64,000 nt of DNA from Garcia nutans (taxonomy: Eukaryota > Streptophyta > Magnoliopsida > Malpighiales > Euphorbiaceae). Positions 54,434-64,000 of the stretch are shown here, one piece after another. The first letter of the stretch is position 1. Each line of letters starts with the position of its first letter. The notes under the pieces were generated by a model, which was given only the letters and a program-made list of their open reading frames with translations, had not been told where the DNA came from and did no database searches. The position numbers and the translations under genes were made by a program. The stretch lies in contig CANTUV010000062.1 in assembly GCA_947685225.1 (NCBI GenBank), positions 16,822,501 through 16,886,500 of the forward strand, written 5' to 3'.

Positions 54434-56264
54434 ATGGAGCCAGAACAAATTCAAAGAATGGTGGATGAAGCCCTCAATGCCAAGATGGAAGAAATAAAAG
54501 AGGCCCTAGCTGAGACCATGAAGAACCAATTGGCTGCAATTTTAGAAATCACGCCGAAGCATCTGCTAGCACTAAGAAGCCAAAGGAAAAAGGGAAGACT
54601 AAAGTTGGTGAAGTGGTTTTTGATGATGATAAGGTGATCATTGATGATGGAGATTATTAGGCTCAATACTACCAAAATCCACAAGACAAAAAGAAAGAAC
54701 CAAAGATTGTTGAACGATCAGCTATGGAGAAAATTGAGGCTTCTGATGTTGAAAAGATGATTACAGACTTAGAAAAGAAATTTGAGAAGAAACTAAAAAC
54801 CGAAGAAATGTCCGAAGTTGATAAATTATTTGAGCTAGATGAAAAAGTTTCGTACAAATTCAAGATGCCATCTTTTGTAAAGTTCAATGAAATCGAAAAT
54901 CCTCATCTCCATGTGAAGCAATATATCACTGCTATGCAGTCTGCCCGAGCTAATAAGGCTTAAACTCTGAGATATTTCATGCTCTCATTGGACCCTGTTG
55001 TCCAAAATTGGTTCAATACTTTAAATGATGGAATGCAAAAGAGTTGGGATTTGCTATACAAGGCCTTCATCCAACAATATGGGTACAATGTCGAGCTGAA
55101 AGTTACCTTAATGGAAGTTGAGTCCATTAGACAAAGGCCAAATGAGAATTTTGTGGACTATGTGAAAAGGTGGAGAAATAAGGCCGCTTTTCTCAAGAAA
55201 AGGCCTGATGAGTCTGATCAAATAAGGATGATTGTGAGAGTGGTGTTGCCTAGTCTTCGTGAGAGGATGTCTCATACACTCATCTGTGATTTCAAAGATC
55301 TCCTCCAAGCTGGTCTGTAAATTGAAGAATGGGAAAGAGAGAAGAACCATTTTTCAACGAGAAGGAATGAGAAAGGAAACTATCAATCTGGTAGCCAAAG
55401 CATGCAAAAGGCAGTCGGTATCAATGCTTCTAACCAAGGAACAAGGAGGCAGTTTTCAGAATTGGGGAAACCAATATCTTGGGTTCTCAATAAGCTACAA
55501 AGGAAGGGATTGTTACAACCCTTAAATCCTCATCCTTTGCCTAACCCTCTCCCACCTAATTTCGACAATAAAGCATTTTGTCAGTTTGATCAAATGCAAG
55601 GGCATGACACTGATAGATGTGTGAGGTTGAGACATGAGATCCAAAATTTAATTGATAGTGGAAAGCTGTCCGAGCTCAACAAGCCAAACATCAAAGACAA
55701 CCCATTACCAAGGTTCAATAGAGTACCACCACCGACAACCTTCATGATTGGAGGAGGTTTGCATGAAGATTTTGTCATGTCTTCTTTTCAAGATGTGGGT
55801 GGAGAAGCAACCAAAGAAGAAGAGAAATTTGGAAAAATTAAACAAGCTATGGTAGGTAAAGAAGTAGCAATTTGTGTTGTCAACGGATTTTGGGATTTAA
55901 GCGATAGTGAGGATGATCTTGTATCCAAGAAGGAGGAATGGACCTGGTCCGAGCCCGAAGAAGATGAAGTAATGAACACTAGATCTGGTAAGCCTTATGC
56001 AAGGCCACCACCTAAGGAGATAGAAATTAATAAGGGAAATGAAGTTGAAGTAGGGAATAAAGAAGAGGAAGATGATACTGTACTCAAGTAGTTGAAAAGA
56101 ACCCAAGCAGGTGTTAGCATTTGGGACTTATTGGCTACTTCTAAAAAGCATCGAGAAACTATGGCCAAGGCCTTAGCTAGCATGCCAAATTCTACCTCCA
56201 TAACATCGGAGGAGCTGATCAACTTCATAAAAATTGGAGGAGTAATGAAATGTGTAGATGTTTA
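54434..56264 (+). pseudogene. Tat-type gag, copy B
   Basis: Gag builds the particle. Starts ATG at 54434 (MEPEQIQRMVDEALNAKMEE), shifts frame near 54550 (Lys-rich KKPKEKGKTK), and continues with the retrotransposon gag domain: YKFKMPSFVKFNEIENPHLH, LDPVVQNWFNTLNDG, WDLLYKAFIQQYGYN, ESIRQRPNENFVDYVKRWR. After that come FCQFDQMQGHDTDRCVRLRH (a knuckle-like Cys/His segment, about 55577-55635) and an acidic tail. In-frame stops include 54961 (TAA), 55318 (TAA) and 56089 (TAG); all could derive from CAA/CAG. Confidence 0.85.
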
Positions 56265-57702
56265 AGAAAAGAGTGAAGTTAATATATGAGCGGTTTCTTT
56301 CTCAGATGCGAATTTACCGGAGGAGGGGAGAGATAACATCCGCCCTCTCTTTATCAAAATAGATATCAAAGGGAAAAGGACTCCATGTGTAATGGTCGAT
56401 GATGGGTCCACCATAAATGTTTGTCCACTTAAAATATTGCCAAAACTAGCCATGTCAACAAGGGATCTAAACCTGACCGAGGTAACCATTCGGGCTTATG
56501 ACAACACTAAGAGACATGCCAAAGGAACTTTCATGGCTGCTGTCAAGGTTGGTCCAATTGAATCTATTATTGAATTTGTTATTTTAGACATACCTGTTAC
56601 CTTTGCCTTACTCTTGGGACGACCATGGTTTCATCCTCTTGGTGGAGTTCCTTCCACCCTTCATTAAAAGATCAAGTTCCCTAATGGAGATAAGACAGTT
56701 GTCATCGAGGTCGAAGATAATGAGATTGTTAAAACTCTAATGATTGAGAGGCCTCTCAATGGTTTCCAAGTAGCTACAATTTCTGATAACGAAGTAGTGG
56801 ACTCCAAAGTCTTGAATATGATGAAGAACATGAACTACCTTCCCGGAGCTGGCCTTAGAAAGGGTAAGGCCTGTTTGACAAAGTTGCCAGATTTTAAAAT
56901 TCAAACTTCCAAGAAGGGGTTGGGATATGATGAAGAAAACAATGTCCAGCCAAAGAAGAGTGAGAAGATGAGCTTCCCACCACTTGAAGAGATCTTTGTC
57001 AAAGCTCCAGACATGGGACCACTCCAAGAAAAGCCCGAGCCAATCATGTTCATGGGAAAGTTGATCCCAGGTTTTGAAATTTTTGCAGATGTTACCGAGC
57101 TAGTGGAGCAAGTGAAGAAAGAGCTCACCCTACCAGACAATAAAGAATCCAATCCAAAAGAGAAGAAGGAAGCTGTCCTGAAAGACAAGAAGACTCCGAA
57201 AGAGATTGCTGCCCTGGTTGAAGATAAGTTTGAAGACATTCTGCCTTATGATTCTGAGAACAATGATTTTGATTTTGATTTTAGTTTGTCTGCTCTGTAT
57301 GAGGATGATGATGTTTTCTTTTCCAAAATGAATGCAATAAAGTCTGATTTTGCTTACTTGTGTGATGCTTCTCTTGATGGTTGCATACATTCAAATAGCA
57401 GCTACATGAGCATCTTTAATATTAATTCTGTTAACACACAATCATTAAATTGGGGGACAATTGAAAATCCTAGAAACATTAGCATAGCATCCGACCTTAC
57501 TCCTGATGAGAGAGAGACATTTGAAAAAATATTCAAAAAATATGAAGAAGTATTTGCTTGGTCTTATGAGGATATGCCTGGAATAGACCGAGACATAGCT
57601 GAACATCTTATTCCTACTTACACTCACATGAAACCTGTCAAACAAAAGCTTAGGCGATTAAGACCTGAGTGGGCTAAATTGGTTAAAGAAGAGGTCACTA
57701 AA
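56265..57702 (+). pseudogene. Tat-type protease, G-patch segment and linker, copy B
   Basis: The protease begins near 56290 (FIKIDIKGKRTPCVMVDDGS; active site DDGS, then INVCPLKIL) and includes FALLLGRPWFHP. A TAA at 56665 interrupts it. A G-patch-like segment at about 56815-56935 (MMKNMNYLPGAGLRKGKACL) follows; in this lineage G-patches accompany the protease. A charged linker with DFDFDFS leads to the RT entry motif (YTHMKPVKQKLRRLRPEWAK). Stop TAA at 57703. Confidence 0.83.
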
Positions 57703-58695
57703 TAAATACAAGTAAAGTTCCTTGAAGTGATAGAATATCCAGATTGGCCAGCCAACATAGTACCCATGCCAAAGAAAGATGGAAGAATAAGGGTCTGTGT
57801 GGATTATAGAGATTTAAACAAAGCTTCCCCTAAAGATGATTTTCCTTTACCTCATATAGATGTTCTCATTGATAGTTCAGCCTCTAGCGTATTACACTTA
57901 TTTGTAGATGGATTTTCCGGATACAACCAAGTATTAATGGCCCAAGAGGATAAAGCCAAAACTACGTGGGGTATATTTTGTTATAGGGTGATGCCATTCG
58001 GTTTAAAGAATGTTGGAGCAACCTATCAAAGGATGGCTACCACAATATTTCATGACATGATGCACAAAGAAATTGAAGAATATGTTGATGATATGATGGT
58101 GAAATCGGACACAAGGGAATAACACTTCCAGAACTTAGAATTATTCTTCGATAGAGCATTGAAATATAAGCTAAGATTAAACCCGAAGAAGTGTGTGTTC
58201 GGGGTTACCTCAGGCAAATTATTGGGACATGTGATTGGTCTGAATGGCATTGAGATGGATCCTGACAATGTTAAAGTAATCAGGGATATGCCAGCCCCGA
58301 AGACGGAGAGAGAAGTTCAGGGATTCATTGGTAAATTATAATATATTAGCAGATTTATAGCAAAGCTCACAACAATCTGTGAGCCTATCTTCAAATTGCT
58401 TAAAAAGAATCAGCCGATCATATGGAATGAAGAGTGTCAAAAGGCCTTTGAGCGAATAAAAGAGTATTTGCTGAATCCACCTATTTTAAAACCACCTAAA
58501 CCCGGCAAACCTCTATTACTATACTTAGCAGTAGAAGAAGAGTCAATATGAGCCATGCTAGCCCAAGCAGATGAGTCAGGGATTGAGCATGCCATTTACT
58601 ACTTGAGTAGAAAGCTCTTATCTTATGAAATTAAGTATAGTATCATTGAAAAGACATGTATAGCCGTGGTTTGGTCTTCTAAGAAGTTGCGGCAT
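57703..58695 (+). pseudogene. Tat-type reverse transcriptase and RNase H, copy B
   Basis: Same domains as copy A: VDYRDLNKASPKDDFPLPHI, FSGYNQVLMAQEDKA, FGLKNVGATYQRM, catalytic YVDDMMV, QGFIGKL. Four residues (AFIT in copy A) are missing near 57963. TAA codons at 57703, 58120 and 58339 replace CAA of copy A, and TGA near 58549 replaces GGA. The gene is dead. Confidence 0.88.
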
Positions 58696-59460
58696 TACTT
58701 TTAATCGTATAGTGTGCAATCAATTTCTAGGTTGGATCCAATGAAATACTTAAGGGAGACACCCTCTTTAGTTGGAAAGTATGGTTGAAGGTTAATAATA
58801 TTAGAAGAATTTGAGATTAAGTATGTAACCAGGAAAACAATCAAAGGTAGAGCGGTGGCAGAATTCCTGGCCCAACAACCATTACCAGATAGCGAAGAGG
58901 TAGTCTTTGAATTTTTGGATGAATATTTAAAGGCAATTGAAGTACAAGGGTGGAAAATATATTTTGATGGAGTAGCAAACAGGAAAGGAGCAAGTTTGGG
59001 AGTCATACTAGAATCGCCTGAATGGAAATTTATCCCTTTAGCCAAAAAGTTAAAATTTAGGGCAACCATTAATATGGTGGAGTATGAAGCTTGTATTTTT
59101 GGTTTGGAAACCCTAATGATTATGAAGGTGGATAAGGTAGAAGTTTTTGGTGACTCATTGCTAGTAGTATCCTAAGTAAATGGAGAGTGGGAGTTGAAAG
59201 AAGAAAAATTAAAACCATACCACCATTACTTGACCATGATGAAGAAGAACTTTAAGGAGTGTAGGTTTATACACCAATCGAGAGAAGAAAATCAAATGGC
59301 TGATGCCCTAGCCACATTGGCTTTGGTATGGGAAAATCCTGTCAGTTTATTCCTTAAGCTTCTGATTTTAATCAGTTCATCAACTCCTTGCTATGAATAT
59401 GAGACAATCATGGAAACTGATACAGACCATGATGCGTGGTATGATACTATAAGATGATTT
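58696..59460 (+). pseudogene. Tat-type second RNase H and linker, copy B
   Basis: WKIYFDGVANRKGASLGVIL, VEYEACIFGLETLMIMKVD and VFGDSLLVVS give the three acidic motifs of the additional RNase H. The linker that follows (FIHQSREENQMADALATLAL) matches the end of this domain. A stop at about 59173 (TAA) breaks the frame. Confidence 0.83.
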
Positions 59461-60385
59461 TTGGAGGAAATGGAATACCCATTGGGAGCAACAAAGAAAT
59501 AAAGAAGAGCCATAAGGCGGTGGTCTTTGCAATACATCACATTCCATGGAGAGTTATATCGAACATGGCCTGATGGGGGGGGGGGGTGCATTTGAGATGT
59601 TTAAGGAAGCCTGAAGTGGAGCATATCATGTCAAAAATACATGCGGGAAGTTGCGGACCGCATATGAATGGTTTGGCTCTAGTTAAGAAGATTATTCGAC
59701 AAGGTTACTACTGGTTGGCCATGGAGAGAGATTGCATTGAGTTCGTAAAGAAGTGCCAACAATGTTAGATGTATGGTAACTTGAATCACATGCCTCCAGA
59801 AGAATTGCATTCTATGTCTTCACCCTGGCCCTTTGCCACTTGGGGTATCGACATTATAGGAGAGATACATCCGATAGCCTCAAACGGTCATCGTTTCATT
59901 ATAGTAGTAGTAAATTATTTTTCAAAATGGGTCGAAGCCAAATCCTTCAACAAACTGGGCACAAGTCAACTAGCTAGGTTTATAGAAATGAACCTCATCT
60001 GCAGGTACGGGGTCCCGCACAGTGTGATATCAGACAATGGGGTACAGTTTCAAGGAGCAGTCAAGGATTTATTCTCGAAGTACCAAATCCATCATCACCG
60101 ATCCTCTCCTTATAGACCAAAGGCTAATGGTGCGGTAGAAGCAACAAACAAGACAATTAAGCAAATTCTGTCCAAGATGACCAAGACGTACAGGGATTGG
60201 TCAAAGATGCTTCCTTTTGCTTTATGGGGATATAGAATAAGTGTGCGAACACCTATTGGAATGATGCCGTTCTCTTTGGTTTATGGGATGGAAGCAGTGT
60301 TGCCAATTAAAATTGAGATCAAGTCATTGAGAGTAGTCTTGGAAGTTGAACTGCCTGAAACGGAATGGGTAGGGAGCAAATACAC
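59461..60385 (+). pseudogene. Tat-type integrase, copy B, truncated
   Basis: HHCC zinc-binding part (HIMSKIHAGSCGPHMNG..., FVKKCQQC) at about 59620-59766, TAG at 59766, then the catalytic core: WGIDIIGEIHP (D), VISDNGVQFQG (D), NGAVEATNKTIKQIL (E). The C-terminal part starts (LPFALWGYRISVRTPIGMMP, VLEVELPETEWV) and stops at 60385, where an inverted Tat LTR begins. A run of 12 G at 59575-59586 separates two reading frames. Confidence 0.88.
59575..59586 (+). repeat. G12 homopolymer in integrase frame
   Basis: Twelve G in a row. The upstream frame (ELYRTWPDG) and the downstream frame (HLRCLRKPEVEHI) differ in phase, so the tract length is out of register. Such tracts are also prone to sequencing error. 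Confidence 0.85.
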
Positions 60386-61469
60386 TGTGAGCGGGGATTT
60401 TTGCCCCCACTCCAGGTGGAATGATTCTTGTGACTTCGGCACTATTTAGGCTCAGGACCTTAGAGAACATGGACCTAAGTCCAGAGAAAATGGAGTCGCC
60501 ACCCGGACGGGCCTGAAAAAAGAAAGGGGTGGATGACTCAATTTCTAAGGAATCCCCAACCACCTAATGGGTTTAGAAAATTGAGTACGTGTGGGGAATG
60601 TTGCGCTCGAATTAAGTACTACTACAAAGCGTCACTCGCAAGTATACGAGGTAGCTGTAGCAAAGGTGATCGCCCCAAGGTCGTTTCCCCAAGAAGGTGT
60701 GGTTCGTAATAGCTTGATTGACAATTATTTAAATGCGAGTGTTTGTTGTGTTGGGATGGTGCGAGAATAATTAAACCTAAATTAATCGTGCGTAGGAATG
60801 TGATGGGTGTACAAGATCAAATCGATTCTTGGGAGGTGCCTAGGGTTATAGGTCCATTCAATCAAAGCTCAATTCTCAATTGTCCATTAACATAACCTTG
60901 TAAATTAATTTGTTCCTTAAGATTAATTAGTCAATTACCAATCCATTAGTTCTCACATTCATGAATTAACAATGACCAATTCTTTTACATTACCAAATTA
61001 ACGAAACCCTAGAACTTATATTTCTAATTCATTCATAGGGTGGTCAATTGTATAGTTCCGATATCGGATTTCACCTCTCGGTCCGTCATCCAATATTCAA
61101 AGATCAATAGGTAGCTAATCTATCAACCTAGCATTTAATTCAATACAATCAACCAATCAACAAGGAACATCAATGTAAATATCAAACCAAGACATTCAAA
61201 CAAATATACTACAAGCCCTAGGCATGGGTATTTAGCTCAACATCATCAATTTAACACATTCATTCAACTCAATATAAAACAAATACAAATTGTCCATTGC
61301 AATATCAATCTCTCAATACAACAACAACAATAGAAATGAATTAAAAGAGAGAATAGAAAAACCCCTAGTGAAGATGCCAAGAGTAGGATTGCTAGTCTTC
61401 CTCCTAGCTCCACTTGATGTATTTGATGAAGAACCCAAGCCCTCTTCAATGGTTGATCCCCCTTTGCAA

Positions 61470-61590
61470 TGTGGAATGGAGCTTTCTCAAGTCACCAAAC
61501 CTTTGGATGGAGCTTTCTCAAGTCACCAACTCTTCATTTGATTTTGCCTTTGGAAGATGGAATGGAGCTTTCTCAAGTCACCAATCCCTT
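61470..61590. repeat. Triplicated 24-bp block in Athila solo LTR
   Basis: The phrase TGGAGCTTTCTCAAGTCACC occurs three times at uneven spacing (about 61477, 61507 and 61562). Confidence 0.85.
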
Positions 61591-61967
61591 CAATGAAGCC
61601 TCTTCAACATTCAAGAGCTTGTTTAACCCAATTTATCCCAAAGAATCTCAAAGAACTTGTCAATGGAAGAGGGAGAAGGTGGAGAGGATAGAAATGGAGG
61701 TTGAAGATGAAGGGACAAGGGAGAGTGTCACTCTCTCCCTCTCCCACATTTTTTGCAGAAATTGTTCAAGAAGCCAACAACTCCCTCCAATTTCCTCTTC
61801 CTCTCCTTTTTAATTCATTCAAAAATCAACACCCATGCCTTCCAACTCACACCATTTCCCTTTGTTCCCCACTATTTCTTTGTTTAATATTTCTTTTGGC
61901 AAGCAATAAGTCTTTGTCTCCCACTTGTTCCCCACTTCATACAAAGAAATTCAATTTTATCAGGTGG

Positions 61968-62610
61968 GACACGGCCAAGCCAAGACAAGCTTGGCCGTGT
62001 CTCTTGCACTTTTTTCTCTTTTCCATGAGGTGACACGGCCAAGCCTTGGTTGGCTTGGCCGTGTCTCTTGAATTCCATGGGACACGGCCAAGCTTCTGGC
62101 CGTGTCCCTTACTGGACCTCTTTCTTTCTTTCTTTTCTTTCTTTGGTGGTGAGAGGTGACACGGCCAAGCTATGTGGAGCTTAGCCGTGTCTCTTGATTT
62201 TCTTTCTTGGGACACGGCCAAGCTCCTGGCCATGTCCCTCACTATTTTGATCCAAGGTGAGACACGGCCAATGGACACGGCCGTGTCATGTGACACGGCC
62301 AGTGTCTTGGCCGTGTCCCTTAATGGTGTCCGTTTCTGCTTCTTTTCTTTCCTTCTTTGCTTGCTCTCTTTTCTTTAGCATGAATTGGGACACGGCCAGA
62401 GGCTTGGCCGAGTCATGTGACACGGCCACTTGGCCGTGTCACCTGGGTGTGTCTCTTCCTATGTGCTTCTTTTTCTCCTTTTCTTTGGTTTGTTCTTTGT
62501 TTGCTCTTTGAATGAGACACGGCCAGAGGCTTGGCCGTGTCTCTGGGTGTGTCTGCTTCTGCCTTGAATTTCTTTTGAGGGACATGGCCATGTCTTGCTT
62601 GGCTTGGCCA
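61968..62610. repeat. Largest GACACGGCC hairpin cluster
   Basis: About ten stems. Examples: 61968-61980 pairs with 61989-62001 (13 bp, 8-nt loop); 62032-62045 pairs with 62052-62065 (14 bp, 6-nt loop). Others start near 62080, 62158, 62210, 62261, 62291, 62388, 62419 and 62516. Pyrimidine-rich spacers (CTTTCTTTCTTT type) separate the stems. Confidence 0.9.
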
Positions 62611-64000
62611 TGTCTTGCTTGGTTCATGCTTTTCTTGCCCGGTTTTGATCATTCAAGGGTGTTTTTGCTCCTAAACCTAAAACAAATACTTTAAACACAC
62701 TTAAAACAAAAATCAGTCAAAACATTAACTAAAACACACATAAAATCATACTAAAAACTAGTACAAAAATGAACTAAACAGGGAAGGCTAGAAATAGCCC
62801 AACACCCCCACAACGTCCGGTTCATTGGAACTGGCCTCCTTTACAGGTCTTAATATTATAAAATTCTTAAGTATAACAATATTATCCATATTACACACAA
62901 TAATTAAAAGAAAGCATTATTATATTAAAATCAAAGTAATGTCCAAGCAAAACAAATAAATGGACACCCATCCGAAGATGGAAACATGCCCTTACATCTC
63001 ATGCCTAAATAGGACACCCACTGAAAGGTAAAAACATGTCCTTTACATTGATTCTAAAATAGAAAAGCAATTTAAATTATATTATATTTAACTAATGAGG
63101 TACTCACCAAGTGAAAACATACTTCTTACAACATTTGAAAATCTAAATAAATTGATAAAAGTAAATAACCATTCATCATAAATAAATCATTCATCAAAGG
63201 TATTAAATATCAATAGAAAGTAAACATCCATCCATGATAAATTAAATAAACCAAGTATTGAACTTAAATACATTAAAGCATATAAAATAAATCAAAGCAT
63301 AATCAAATATAGAATTGAATAAGGCAAATAAAAATCTAAATTATGGCTACTGTTTCCATTTAGGGTTCTTTATTTCATATGTTTAGGGGTTTGAAATTTA
63401 TGGAATTAGGCTACTGTGAATTTGTAAAGGAATTAAAATTGATTAAGGTTTTATGTTTTAAAAGGTTGATAAAGTTCTTTGATTAACCAAATTAGTGCTT
63501 GAATGGTGAAATCATAAAACTAGGGTTTGGATACTTTAAAATACTTAAATTTATGGTTTACGGTTTACTCATTGAATTGTGTTTTAAGCTTACTGTGTAA
63601 AATTAAACATTTGGTGTTTATATGGTTTTAAAAGTTTTAAAGGATTAGGGTTTAGAAAAAATTAGGGTTTAAGGTTTTAAAGGGGTTTGGGTTTAATATT
63701 TTGAGTTTTGGAATTGAATTAGGGTTTTAGGATTTTTGATTTAGGGTTTCGGGTAATGAGTTGGTTTTTAGAATTTGGAAAAAACAATTGAGAATTTTAT
63801 GAAGTTTTATTAATTTAAGCAAATGATTTAAAGTTTATAAGAGCAAAAAAGATGTTTTTAGGGCTTTTGAGGAGAAATAGAACTCAATTTAGGGTTTTGA
63901 TAATTTGGAATGTAAATCTTGGTTTTTGGGGTTTTGATGAAATAATACTAATAACTTTAAACTTTTTGGGAAAACAAAGCAACGATTTAAGGTTTTCAAA

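Larger units (their letters stand above)
60599..62780 (-). mobile_element. Athila solo LTR
   Basis: 2182 bp, TGTTGCGCTC to AACTAAACA on the plus strand, flanked by GGGAA at 60594-60598 and 62781-62785. The termini and the CACTCGCAAGTATACGAGG box match the LTR at 1587-6238. A short block AATGGAGCTTTCTCAAGTCACCAA is repeated three times at 61470-61590. It contains the richest hairpin cluster of the window. No gene. Confidence 0.92.
60386..64000 (-). repeat. Tat LTR in inverted orientation, interrupted and running off the window
   Basis: Begins TGTGAGCGGGG (outer end, as at 14263). On the minus strand it shows the blocks of 48963-51143 in reverse order, including the GGCCTCC/GGTTCATTGG palindrome (62818-62835) and GGGTTT/TTAGGG-rich sequence (63360-64000). 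It is split at 60598/62781 by an Athila solo LTR; joining the halves gives a clean alignment to 50940-51000. It is inverted relative to copy B, so it belongs to another insertion or to a rearrangement. Confidence 0.78.

Noticed and set aside
60324..60563. Minus-strand frame across the integrase and LTR junction
   Set aside because: Spans two different elements and has no family resemblance.
61968..62610. CRISPR-like look: short repeats with spacers
   Set aside because: Spacing and spacer length are irregular, each unit is itself an inverted repeat with a variable loop, the host is a plant nuclear genome and no cas-like gene is present.

Overview
The window is nuclear DNA of a flowering plant, most likely a eudicot. 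It holds one ordinary plant gene with 11 coding exons and GT/AG introns (MO25/CAB39 scaffold protein, minus strand, 27904-38030). Almost everything else is transposable-element sequence: Ty3/gypsy of the Tat and Athila types, long solo LTRs, Ty1/copia, a hAT DNA transposon and a TRIM-like miniature element. I see no bacterial gene, rRNA, tRNA or CRISPR array.

Layout. 1-1586: pol fragment of a Tat element (copy A). It is split by an Athila-type element on the minus strand (1587-14000), and that element's 3' LTR is itself split by a 3.0-kb solo LTR (1601-4604). 14001-14263: piece of a Tat LTR. 14413-21087: a hAT transposon whose transposase is split by another solo LTR (15147-17671). 21170-27500: LTR with primer site, long non-coding internal sequence, decayed Tat pol on the minus strand (24020-25770) and a TRIM-like element. 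27904-38285: the MO25 gene, with a young Ty1/copia element (30471-35139) in its fifth intron. 38286-48960: AT-rich intergenic DNA, copia and LTR remnants, a 608-bp tandem duplication and a decayed copia pol (45754-48960). 48963-60385: a nearly full-length but decayed Tat element (copy B: LTR, primer site, gag, protease, G-patch, RT, two RNase H domains, integrase) with a solo LTR in its leader (51250-53362). 60386-64000: a Tat LTR in inverted orientation, split by an Athila solo LTR (60599-62780).

The nesting is unusually readable. Target-site duplications are visible for six insertions: CTAAT, AGAA(T/C), TCGT(G/A), GGGAA, CACTT, and 8 bp for the hAT. They give a relative order of events. In the Tat copies, every disrupted codon I compared between A and B except one (GGA to TGA) fits a C-to-T (or G-to-A) transition.

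The least explained structure is a family of GC-rich imperfect hairpins built on GACACGGCC...GGCCGTGTC. They form clusters of several units in Athila LTRs, in the spacer before the extra Athila ORF, and inside an LTR of a different family (51250-53362). An unrelated LTR at 45.2-45.5 kb carries analogous hairpins of different sequence. I found no previously undescribed protein system. The hairpin modules, the young copia copy with altered catalytic motifs, and the chimeric Athila element deserve the most attention.
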